Positions 10,912 through 19,880 of a DNA stretch of 64,000 nt are shown in pieces. The position numbers were made by a program, and so were the translations under genes. Within the stretch, counting starts at the first letter, position 1; every line of letters starts with the position of its first letter. Below the pieces are notes generated by a model. It was not told the origin of the DNA and searched no databases. It worked only from the letters and a program-made list of their open reading frames with translations. The DNA comes from Progne subis subis (lineage: Eukaryota; Chordata; Aves; Passeriformes; Hirundinidae), in contig JAKJHU010000181.1 in NCBI GenBank assembly GCA_022316685.1, forward strand, positions 1,083,194 to 1,147,193, in the 5' to 3' direction.

Positions 10912-11545
10912 TCCACCGATGCCCCGCTCCACCGACGCCCCGCTCCATCAACGCACAGCTCCATCAACGCTCAGCTCCACCGACGCTCCGCTCCACCGAC
11001 GCCCCGCTCCATCAACGCACAGCTCCATCAACGCTCAGCTCCACCGACGCTCCGCTCCACCGACGCCCCACTCCATCAACGCACAGCTCCATCAACGCTC
11101 AGCTCCACCGACACTCCGCTCCATCGACGCACGGCTCCACCGACACTCCGCTCCACCGACGCCCCGCTCCATCAACGCTCAGCTCCACCAACGCTCAGCT
11201 CCACCGACACTCCGCTCCACCGACGCTCCGCTCCATCGACGCCCCACTCCATCAACGCACAGCTCCATCAACGCACAGCTCCATCAACGCACAGCTCCAC
11301 CGACACTCCGCTCCATCGACGCACGGCTCCACCGACACATGGCTCCACCGACGCTCCGCTCCATCGGCGCCCCGCTCCATTGACACTCCACTCCACTGGC
11401 ACACAGCTCCGTCGACGCACGGCTCCACCGATGCCCAGTTCCATCGACGCTCCGCTCCACCATCACCTAGCTCCACGGACGCTCAGCTCCATCGACGCCC
11501 AGCTCCACGGACGCTCAGCTCCATCGACGCTCTGCACGTCTGCAC
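10912..11545. repeat. 16-bp minisatellite, about 39 units
   Basis: Units alternate among CTCCACCGACGCCCCG, CTCCATCAACGCACAG, CTCCATCAACGCTCAG and CTCCACCGACACTCCG. Each is 16 bases, and most contain one or more CpG. Because 16 is not a multiple of 3, a reading frame cycles every 48 bases. No unit phase makes a stop, which leaves a 337-codon open frame (10612-11625) rich in LHRR, APPT and SINAQ repeats. Sense-frame repeats like these are an arithmetic by-product, not a protein family. Units become more divergent after about 11380. Confidence 0.95.
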
Positions 11546-11652
11546 CTGGGGAAGGAAAAACTCAAACCATTTCTCCTAAAAGAACGGAGATTTTCAGTTG
11601 GAAGGGGAATGTTGGTCAAAACTAAAGAAAATTAAAAATCCCCTTTATTTAA

Positions 11653-11725
11653 CCTTGGGGAGGGGTGGAGTCCTCATCCCTGGAAGTTTTCGAGGAACGC
11701 TGAAGTGGCACTGGGAGCTCTTTAT
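11653..11725 (+). mobile_element. Short CR1 LINE fragment
   Basis: GGGGAGGGGTGGAGTCCTCATCCCTGGAAGTTTTCGAGGAACGCTGAAGTGGCACTGGGAGC matches, in order, the region of CR1 just upstream of its 3' terminus (compare the copy at 18379). The terminal repeats are missing. Confidence 0.75.
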
Positions 11726-11827
11726 CCTGACCCCAACCAAAGCCACTCCAGGTGCTGCCACTGCTGCCCTTGGAAGCTGAGCTGGGATCCCACTGGAGCA
11801 CATGGGGAACGAAACAGACAATAGCCC

Positions 11828-12012
11828 GTTCATTAATTTATATTGAATTATATTAAAATTAAATTGATTTTAAATTTAAATTAATGTTTAATTTTAATTA
11901 AATTTAATTATTTTAAAATTAAAATGTTTTAAATTAAATAATGAAAAATAATTATTTTAAAGTTAAATAGTTTAAAATAAAATAATTTTAAATAAAAATA
12001 ATTTTAAATTCC
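11828..12012. repeat. AT-rich low-complexity block
   Basis: Almost entirely A and T, made of short AAATTAAAT, TTTAAAATT and similar words with many local inverted repeats. There are no genes. It may be a decayed microsatellite or a flexible, easily unwound site. Confidence 0.85.
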
Positions 12013-12749
12013 AGGCTCAGATCGTTTGCAGGTTTCCAGTAGTTATCAATCAGTCCAGCAGTGTGGATGCACAAATAGCCAGGAGGACACTGCCCTTCAC
12101 AAAGGTTGGGCTGGGCCGAAAGGGAAAAGTGCTGAAATTTGTTCAGGTTTGGGCGGCTGAAATGGCCGTACAGAGATAGGAAGGGTTTTAGATTTCTCTG
12201 GGAACAGTTTAAAGTCTCACCATAATTGTGAACATGAGGCACTCAAAGTTGTCCTGATGGATTTGGGGAGGAGGCAGAGAGAAGAAATAGAGAAAATCAG
12301 AAAACCAAAGAAAGAAACAGAAAGGAAAGAAAAGTAGAAATATTTAAAGTCAAATTTCCAAATCTACTTTTGGAGAATCTTATTTTTAGGGACTTAAAAG
12401 AAAATTACTAACAAAACCCATTCCAAGTCCGTTTTACCTCTGGTTCCAGCCTTGTTTAGTTTTGATGAAAAATTCTTCCCAAATGTTTGGATCCCCTTTC
12501 TCCTTTCTGAGGACTTTCTGGGGTAACGAAGCTTTTGGTAAAAAAGAAAATTCCACCTTCACTCACAATTTCACTGAAAAGAAACTCCCTCACTCTGAGT
12601 TTCGGCAGCGTGTTTTGGTTTGTTGTTGTTTTACATCCCCACAAACCTGGCAGGGATGTCAGAACTGCGATGAAATCAGAGAGGGAAAGAGGAAGCAGAG
12701 CCCAGCACTTCCCAGGTAACTGCAGTGTGTCCTCAGAGAGAAACAGCCC
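12013..12749. other. Noncoding stretch, no genes seen
   Basis: Unique sequence with a purine-rich part at 12270-12340. The 349-codon minus frame that enters this region owes its length to the neighbouring 13-bp minisatellite. Confidence 0.4.
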
Positions 12750-12795
12750 TGGGATGGGGTGGGATAATGGGGTGGGATTGGGATGGGATAATGGG

Positions 12796-13055
12796 AATGG
12801 GATGGGAGAATGGGATGGGAGAATGGGATGGGAGAATGGGATGGGAGAATGGGATGGGAGAATGGGATGGGAGAATGGGATGGGAGAATGGGATGGGAGA
12901 ATGGGATGGGAGAATGGGATGGGAGAATGGGATGGGAGAATGGGATGGGAGAATGGGATGGGAGAATGGGATGGGAGAATGGGATGGGAGAATGGGATGG
13001 GAGAATGGGATGGGAGAATGGGATGGGAGAATGGGATGGGAGAATGGGATGGGAA
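12796..13055. repeat. 13-bp G-rich minisatellite, about 20 units
   Basis: Perfect tandem copies of GGGATGGGAGAAT flanked on both sides (12750-12795, 13056-13095) by related but irregular GGGAT words. The plus strand fits the G-quadruplex pattern of GGG runs separated by loops of 2 and 5 bases throughout. Three units make 39 bases and 13 codons, so all frames stay open on both strands (GMGEWDGRMGWEN-type and SHSPIPFSHPILP-type repeats). Confidence 0.97.
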
Positions 13056-13204
13056 TGGGATGGGGTGGGGTGGGATTGGGATGGCACGGGATGGGACGGC
13101 AGGATCAGCAATGCCAGGAATTCCTGGAAATTCCCCCCAGCCCATGGAGCCCAAGCTTGTCCCCAGCCCAGAGCACTGAGTGCCACATCCCGGTGACACC
13201 TGCG

Positions 13205-13285
13205 GAGGTGGGGACAGCAAAGCTCCCTGGGCAGCCTCTCCAGGAGGGAAATATTCCCTTCCAGGAGGAATTCCTCCTGGATAAT
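13205..13285 (-). mobile_element. Possible CR1 fragment, antisense
   Basis: CTCCCTGGGCAGCCTCTCCAGG followed by a GGAGGAATTCCTCCTGG word reads, on the minus strand, like the GGAGGAATTT...GGCTGCCCAGGGAG part of CR1. The match is short and broken, so it is tentative. The right part is a perfect palindrome. Confidence 0.35.
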
Positions 13286-13385
13286 CGCAGTCCTGCTGCA
13301 ATCCCACCTGGATTTCTTCGTGTGGGATCCCCCCACAGGACTCAGCCCCCATTGGAACCCCGGGCACTGAGAATTTCAGAGTTTC

Positions 13386-13903
13386 TGTGCTGACAAACAC
13401 TAACCCCCGAGAAAACACTGCACTTGACCTAAAGCCATGGAGAAAGCTTCCAAAATTAAATGATAGAACTAGAATGATGAGTGTGTGTAGTTTAAATAAA
13501 AGCATGTAAAATCATATAGTGAAAAACTTAAATTTAAGACTATAGAAATATATATATATATATATAAAGCAAGATGAAAGTTTTAGAGCAGAGGTCAGTG
13601 CTTTTTCACCTTCTTCTTCCTAAGTCTAAGTGGTATTTTGGTAATTAGATAGAAAAATCTGCGTTGCGGGCCACGAGGAGTTGGTTATTAAGTTAAAAGT
13701 AAAAATAATTTAAGTGTCATTTCTAATTAAACAGTTTATCCTTCAAAGGCCTCATAAAAAAAAAGACAACCATTTTTATGGTTTGTTAGCTAAACGTGCT
13801 GTAGAACTCACATCCTGTAAGACTGTAACATAAATATAAATTAATAAACATCCGAATCCAAACAAGAAAATCCCGTGTCACACATTTAATCCCAACCCTA
13901 GCA
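13386..13903 (+). mobile_element. Solo LTR, group B (endogenous retrovirus)
   Basis: The unit starts TGTGCTGACA and ends CCCTAGCA, about 518 bases. Near the 3' end it has an ATTAATAAACATCC polyadenylation-type signal about 60 bases before the terminus, as in R-U5 of an LTR. A TCATAAAAA word upstream may be a TATA-like element. The whole unit aligns block by block, in reverse complement, with 45096-45577: for example ACTGCACTTGACC near the start, AGCACTGA/CCTCTGC in the middle, and GATGTTTATTAATT plus GGATTAAATGTGT at the end. No internal retroviral region, primer-binding site or gag/pol remains on either side. No clear target-site duplication is visible. A (TA)n stretch interrupts it at 13546-13567. 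Confidence 0.75.
13546..13567. repeat. (TA)n dinucleotide repeat inside an LTR
   Basis: About ten TA repeats at a place where the related LTR at 45096-45577 has only a short TTTATATTTATTGC word, so the repeat expanded after the two copies separated. Confidence 0.9.
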
Positions 13904-13919
13904 AAAAAAAAAAAAAAAC
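13904..13919. repeat. A-run immediately after the group B LTR
   Basis: About 16 consecutive A directly following the LTR terminal CA. It could be a chance A-tract, the insertion target, or the tail of a retroposed LTR transcript. Confidence 0.6.
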
Positions 13920-13974
13920 ACCAAAACCAAAATAAAGCACGACACCGCCCACCCCCCATTTGCAGAGTTTCAGT

Positions 13975-14425
13975 TTGGTTCTGTCCAAGCTTTGCTCCGA
14001 GGGCTCCCTGGCTGCCCCTCCTCGGCAGAGCCCCGCCGAGGTTCTCCAGGTTCTCGAGGGATGTCGGAGCAGCTCCCGTCAAAACATCTCTGTGGTTTCC
14101 GTGACGCGCTGGGCTGGCAGCCGGGGCGCACGAGGCCAGCCCGGGTTATGTAATAAATGAATAAATAAGGAGGTGGCTGCAGAACTTCCCCCAGAACGGG
14201 CTGGGACACCCGGCCTGACCTCAAAAGCCACAAGCCTGAAACTGGCTCCTGTCCCAGCAGGGCGAGCCCTGGTCGCTGCGCTGGGCCGTCCCGGATGGGG
14301 CTCCTCTGCTGCCCGCAATTCCAGAACCCCTGAGCTGGAAAGTTCTCCCAGCCCGTGGAGTCCCGGCCGTGGCCGTCCCCACCTCGTCCCATCCCAGAGC
14401 TCCGAGGGTCACCTCCAGGTGGGAT
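13975..14425. promoter_or_regulatory. Second CpG-richer segment
   Basis: About 30 CpG in roughly 450 bases of GC-rich DNA, including CCCGCCGAG and GACGCGCTGG words. It lies just downstream of the solo LTR and is weaker than the candidate at 3545-4080. No exon is recognised, and the overlapping frames on both strands look random. Confidence 0.3.
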
Positions 14426-14429
14426 CGGG

Positions 14430-14920
14430 ATGGGATCACAGCCAGGCGCTCCTCAGAGCCTGCTGCAGCCCCGGCCCCAAAACTGGGATTTGCACCACTG
14501 AGGGATGGCAGCAGCCAGGAACTCTCTGTGACAGAGCATTTTAAAAGTTTCCCGGCCAATAACATATTGCTAAAGCTTCCAGGTGATTGTTCCACCCCCC
14601 GCTGAAAGCACACACCCCTGCTTCAGACAATGCTGCTATAGACCCATTAACAATTTTCCATTATTAGCTTAAAACTTAAAATATGTCTGTCTAGCAACAC
14701 TACTATCTTTCCAAGCACATTTTTCTGCAGTCCTAAGACCCATCCTAGCCAAACCTAAGACTCAGATTATTGTTTTCTGTCCTTGCCTGCTGTACTATTG
14801 TAGCTTTTCCTACTTTCGAACTTTGCAGTTGCAGCTAATTCTAAATTCTGCTCTTTCTGTTTCTGGGGTCTGCTTCCACAGATTTCTAAACACCTTCTTA
14901 CCTTTAATATTTCCCACACA
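14430..14920. other. Unassigned stretch, possibly an old repeat
   Basis: From about 14620 to 14815 the sequence is AT-richer, with words such as TTAGCTTAAAACTTAAAATATG and TGCAGTCCTAAGACCC. It reads like a decayed LTR or internal ERV segment rather than like unique sequence, but I cannot place it in a family. Confidence 0.25.
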
Positions 14921-15000
14921 AACCCCCCTGGGCAGCCCCTTCCAAAGCCTGGCCCCCCTTTCCATGGAGAAATTCCTGCTGATGTCCAGCCTGAACCACG
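14921..15000 (-). mobile_element. CR1 LINE internal fragment, antisense
   Basis: CCTGGGCAGCCCCTTCC, CCTTTCCATGGAGAAATTCCTGCTGATGTCC and AGCCTGAACC are, on the minus strand, the CR1 blocks GGTTCAGGCTGGACATCAGCAGG...GGGCTGCCCAGG. The usual 3' terminus to the left is absent, so the copy is broken at both ends. Confidence 0.75.
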
Positions 15001-15005
15001 CACAG

Positions 15006-15842
15006 ATTGCACTGGTTCTTCTATCACAGACCACGATAAAGAAACTGATTCTCTTCATTTGCTGAGGAAACTTTCTCAAATATGAATTTCCAATGCTCCC
15101 CTTTGGCATAAAAACCCCGCCACGTTCCACTGGACATTGACCAACCAATTCTTGTCACACATTTTCCTGTACCTGTGGACGGTGACTTGCACCTATTTTG
15201 GAGTCAGGATTTGGCTGATTTGGTTTCCAGGTGCTGAAGAATTGCAGTTATCCTTCTGCTCATTTAAACAACAGAATATTTCACTCAGAATGAACAAAAC
15301 CCTTGCGTTCATCTCCCCGGGTGAGGATTTCCCTCCTGTTATTTATACCTCAGACTTGGGGAACGGCAGTAGGAGTTAAAGCGGAGATTAAATACAAGCA
15401 AGGAGGATTTTAATTTCATAAGAAGCAAAGCTAAATGTACACAACTCCAAATTCTCATCAGTGCTTAGCTGGTGGCAAAGTAAAACACCAGAATAAAGTC
15501 TGAAGATGATTTTTTTTTTCAATAGAATTGGTAATTTGACAGAAAGGCACCAATACTCTGGCACAAACTCCAGAGGCAGCTGGAGCTGTGTGCCTTCCAT
15601 CCCCCTTTCCAAAGGGAGTTATTCCTGTGGGCTTTTACCCATCTTTAGCAATGGGCTGGTGATCTCACTCAGTTTTAGTGGCAGCACTTTGAAAAAGCAA
15701 ACCCAAACTGAAAGCACGGAAGTCCCAGGGTGTCACATTGTCACTGTGTCACCAGGAGCCTCTGGGCAGAGCCAGACCCAGGCACAGAACGAGGCCAAGG
15801 AGGAGCCATGGGCACAATTTGAATAAAAGCTTTTGCTCCTGT
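15006..15842. other. Noncoding stretch, no genes seen
   Basis: Unique DNA between a CR1 piece and a solo LTR. Nothing recognised except a T-run near 15510-15518. Confidence 0.4.
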
Positions 15843-16320
15843 TGATGCCTTGGGCAGGCTGAGCTGGAGCAGGACTGGACAGAGCTGGAGAATAAAGCAG
15901 AGATTTATTGAAAGGCCTTTAGGGTACACCTTGGGCAGGACAGGAGCCTGGGCAGGGCTGCACCCAAGGTGGAACCAAAATGGACAAAAAATGGACCCAA
16001 AATGGGCACAAAATGGGCACAAAATGGGCAAAGGGTCATGAGGTCTCACACTTTGATCAGTTTTGGTCCATTTGCACATTGGGGTTTAATTGTCCCATTC
16101 CAGCTCCAGGCTGTGAGCTCCCATCCTTCTTGTTCCTCCCTCCAGCCAAACCCTTGTTTGTGCTTTTGGGCTGAAAGTTGTCCTCGGTGTGCAGCAGGAA
16201 CAGGATTTGTTTTGTGTCGCTGCTGTGTGCAGAGAGCTGAGTGACCCTGAGTGTGAGCTCAGAGCTGCACCTGGGCAGTGCAGAGTGTGAAAAATGTGCA
16301 AGTTAAAACTGAAGGCATCA
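15843..16320 (-). mobile_element. Solo LTR, family A, complete copy (A1)
   Basis: The 478-base unit is bounded by perfect 9-bp inverted repeats, TGATGCCTT at 15843-15851 and AAGGCATCA at 16312-16320. A 4-bp CTGT lies directly outside on each side, so it looks like an integrated LTR with a target-site duplication. The minus strand is taken as sense because CAATAAATC, a polyadenylation-type signal, then lies about 65 bases before the 3' end. The middle has short tandem CATTTTGTGCC/CATTTTGGGTCC-like words (plus strand 15970-16035). It is nearly identical to 52862-53203 over some 200 bases. No internal retroviral genes adjoin it; recombination between LTRs probably removed them. A 4-bp duplication is usual for gammaretrovirus-like (class I) elements. 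Confidence 0.85.
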
Positions 16321-17392
16321 CTGTGTGCTCACCCTGGGCAGCAGAAGCCCCGGGTTCTCCCTGATGAGATCCTGCTCCACGCTGGCCTCGCTCCCTGTGC
16401 CCGGAGTCCCCACCCTGTCCCTGTCCCATCCCCTCGTCCCCAGCTGCCTTCCCTGCCTCCCCCTCCTCCTCATCCCTCTGGTCACAACCCGGTTTCATTC
16501 CCATCTGGAATGTCTGAAATTCCCAACCACCCCGAGTCTCATTCCTTTCCATCCCCTCCACACTCCCTTCCCTCAAGGGCATTCAGCAGAAGCTCCTCTG
16601 CTTTGAAGGTAATAAAAATAAAGCTGCATGAAACACTTGACTTGAATCGTGTACATTCCCTGAAGTTCACGCAGTTTACACCCATTTTTGATTTTCCTTT
16701 GTATTTAATTCCTGTCCTTGCTTTACTTTGTTTTATCTGCAGTGCTCAAGCAGATCCTGAACTCCCCAAGCTCGGTGGTTTCCAAAAAAGCCCAAGAGGA
16801 GCTGCAGTGTATCCGAACTTTGTGAACATTTTCTCCAGACTCAGACCTCATTAAAAGTTTTGAGATCGCTGCTGGCATCAGAAACTTGAGCTGTGCTGCT
16901 GACATTCAAATTGGGCAATGAATGTGTTTTCCACCGTGGCCCCAAGTCTCGCTTCTGGTGCCATCAACATTCACATGACCCAGTGCAAGTCTGCAAGGCC
17001 TTGAGATGACATCAAAACAAAATCCTGCCAATGGCTTTTTTTAGGAAATGAGAAGATGCTCAAGCCCAAAGCTCGGCCAGTTTCAGACCAAAAGGACTGA
17101 GCTGAGGGGGAATAAAACCCAGGAACCTGCTCTGGACAAGGGGATTGGCTTTGGACACCCCTGCACAGAGTTCATGGCATGAGTTAAACTGGTCTTTTTA
17201 TCCCACTGCTCTTGTCCTGCTCCTCCAAGACAGCCCAGCCATGGTGGATAACAGGTCTGGGAAGAGGGAAAATCCCGGCACTCCATGGTAAAAACTGAAT
17301 GAGATTTTTATCTCACTGTGGCAGATGTGTTGTTTTGGAAGAAAAGGCAAAAAATGGGGAGAAGCATGGGGAGCACAGGAGAAGGGAAAGGA
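16321..17392. other. Noncoding stretch, no genes seen
   Basis: C-rich at 16380-16560 and AT-richer after that. No gene or repeat recognised. Confidence 0.4.
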
Positions 17393-17545
17393 CAGTTTGC
17401 ACTGTCCCAGGGTGTTCCAAGCTGGCCTTGGACACTGCCAGGGGTCTGGGCACCCTGTGCCAGGGCCTGCCCACCCTCCCAGGGAACAATTCCTGCCCAA
17501 TCTCCCATCCAGCACCCTCTGGCAGTTTGCAGCCGTTTCCCCTCA
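17393..17545 (-). mobile_element. CR1 LINE fragment, antisense
   Basis: ACTGTCCCAGGGTGTTCCAAGC, GGCCTTGGACACTGCCAGG, CACCCTGTGCCAGGGCCTGCCCACCC and GAACAATTCCTGCCCAATCTCCCATCC follow the same order as 1520-1660. The CR1 terminus and the first block are missing, so it is truncated at both ends. Confidence 0.85.
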
Positions 17546-18378
17546 CCCTGGCACTCCAGGCTCCCTTAATGGGGTCTGACACTCAGAGACACCCAAAACA
17601 TCAGCACTGTCCAAGCTCAGTGCTCCAAGAGCTAATTTACAGCAGAAAATGGCACCTGATCCACTTCCCTCTTCCACTTCTGCAACTCCCTTCATTGTTT
17701 TAATAATCTCATTCCATCATTTTTACCTTCCCTCCAAGAAATTCACGCTGGCGGTCTCAGCACTGTCACAGTCTCAGGGGGGATTTACCAGGGTATTTGA
17801 TATTGCAAAACTAAAACACTGAGAGATTGAGTTACCTGACTGAAGGAACACAAACACCCCATTTGTTTCTGTCATGTGCTCCAGTTACAACCTCAGGCCT
17901 CTTCTTTTAGGCAAATAACTTTCAAAAGGGGAAAGAGAGCCTGTAAAGAATTTCCGTCATCGAGGGTGACATCGTGTCTTTTACCTCTGAGTCAGAAATC
18001 CACTCCCAGCTTTAATCTGCAGTGGCTGAGCTTCATAGAAAGTGGAGCAGTTTCAGGGCACTTTCAGATGGATAAATCCCCACTAGAGACTCAGAACAAG
18101 GGTGAGCTCACCGGCAAGGCTGAAGCTTGCAATTCATCTCAGAATGAACAAGCTCCAGAGCAATTCCTTAAAAAAAAATGTACAAGCAGTCATTTTCTCC
18201 AGCCTACTTCCTTTTTTTTTGCTATTGTCCCTGCATTCAGTTCATGTTTTTGGCTGATTCAGAAGCCTCTGGGCAGTTGTGCCCATTCCAAGGCTCTGCT
18301 GGGCATCCACCCTGCAGCTCCTCCCTGCCCAAAGGAGCCAGAGCCTAAAGAGACACTGGGCTTTGCTCCTTAGGAGAG
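17546..18378. other. Noncoding stretch, no genes seen
   Basis: A 165-codon plus frame at 17876-18373 has no recognisable domain, and its end is adjacent to a CR1 copy. I see no support for a gene. Confidence 0.4.
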
Positions 18379-18579
18379 GCTCAGCTCGGACAGCAGCAGG
18401 AATTTCCCCATGGAAAGGGAGCTCAGGCACTGGAAGTGCCCAGGGAGGTTTGGATCCCCATCCCTGGAGTGTCCCAGGAAGGGCTGGAGGTGGCACTCAG
18501 TGCTGGGGACAAGGTGGGGATTGGACACAGCCTGCGCTGGATGGGCTGGGAGGGATTTCCCACCTCAGGGATTCTGTGG
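18379..18579 (+). mobile_element. CR1 LINE 3'-end copy
   Basis: Blocks GCTCAGCTCGGACAGCAGC, AATTTCCCCATGGAAAGGG, GTGCCCAGGGAGGTTTGG, ATCCCCATCCCTGGAGTG, GGTGGCACTCAGTGCT, CACCTCAGGG and ATTCTGTGG are in CR1 order. Its first 125 bases differ from the copy at 25939 by about one base, so both are young and of the same subfamily. It starts at the same CR1 position as that copy. No coding sequence remains. Confidence 0.9.
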
Positions 18580-19740
18580 ATTGGTTTAACACCAAACACA
18601 TGAGCAAAAGGTGGGCTTAACTCCGTTTCTCTAAGAGAAACCAAGGGCAAAACCCAAAAAGTCAAGCGAAACCAGCATCTCCTCCTTTTCCCAGAGATTT
18701 TCCCCATTAACTGGGGTGGCAGGAGGGCAGGAGCTGCCCTGAGACCTCCCTTTGGAGCAGGGGGCTGTGGAGAGCAGAGCAGGCATTGTGGGCTTGGGCT
18801 TCTGTGCTTGCTGAAGGCTCCTGCAGCAGCTCAGCCTCACCCAGGCAGGTCCAGGATAAAAACCCTGCAGGCTCTGAGTTCCATCCCCTGTGCTGCTCCT
18901 GACTCCAGACTGTGTCCAGGGACACAAAGTCCTCATCTGCCACGTCCTGCTCTGAAAATGCAGCACGGGACAGGCTTCTCCCTTCATCCCTGCCTCCTGT
19001 CCACAGCTCATTTAGCACTTTGCTCAAAAACAGCCCATCCCAAATTAAAGCTGGCCCTGATTTGCCAACCCCTGTGTGAGCTGTTGGTTTATTTTCTCCT
19101 CACGCAGCAGCGGATCCCAAACAAACACATCCCCAGCTGCCCTCTCCCCGGCCAAACCCTGCTTTCCCTGGAGGTTTCCCTGCTGTGGACAGGAGCTGTT
19201 TGTGCCTCCCCTTGCTCATGTCCTGGCAGAGCTCCTCTCCTGCAGCATTCCCAAAGCACAGTCTCAGTTCTGCAATGTTTGCTCGGGAGGCTTCCAGACT
19301 CAGACAGCTTCGACAAAACCATTGTGGTTTGAGGGGACGAGAAAAAAAAACCCACACACAAACACGAGCACAAAGCCATAGACAGCGCTGAGGAATGGCA
19401 TCATTTCCCTGAGGTGAACAGAAATTCCACGTTTGCTTTCAAGTATTTATGAGAAAGAAGCCCTTTTCATTGAAAAAGCTTCTCGTGGCGACTCATTTCA
19501 AATAGAGAGAGGGAAATAAACTCAGCTTCTGAGCCCTCGGAGCTCAGATTTTGTGCTATAAAATTTTCCAGCCTGGAGGTGGCTCTCCCAGGCACAGCAC
19601 GTCCTGAAGCACAGCCTGCAGCCTCCGTGGTGCTTTTTTGGTGCATCCCACAGCCTTCAGACACAGACCCTTTACATCCCCTCTGCCCCCGACAACCTTT
19701 GATTAGAAGGTACAATAACCAAAAAATGGCTTTAAAATAG
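18580..19740. other. Noncoding stretch, no genes seen
   Basis: Nothing recognised. Frames of 96-174 codons on both strands overlap one another here and have no domain or conserved composition. Confidence 0.4.
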
Positions 19741-19880
19741 CAAAATTACTTATTTAACAGGGTATTTTTTAAAAGCTTCATTTTCTTCACATTATTAAAA
19801 CACCAAAATAACTTATTTAACAGGGTATTTTTTAAAAGCTCCTTTTTTTTTTTTTTTTTTTTTTCCACATTATTGGCATG
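19741..19880. repeat. Tandem duplication with a 22-T run
   Basis: Two copies of a roughly 63-base unit beginning CAAAATTACTTATTTAACAG (19740) and CAAAATAACTTATTTAACAG (19803). Both contain GGGTATTTTTTAAAAGCT and end near CACATTATT. The second copy has an expansion of 22 T at 19843-19864 where the first has TTCATTTTCTTC. Confidence 0.85.

Noticed and set aside
10612..11625. 337-codon open frame
   Set aside because: Two-thirds of it is the 16-bp minisatellite, which has no stop in any phase. There is no known domain.
12456..13505. 349-codon minus-strand open frame, the longest in the window
   Set aside because: The centre is the 13-bp array read antisense (PSHSPIPFSHPIL repeats), and the ends are arbitrary.
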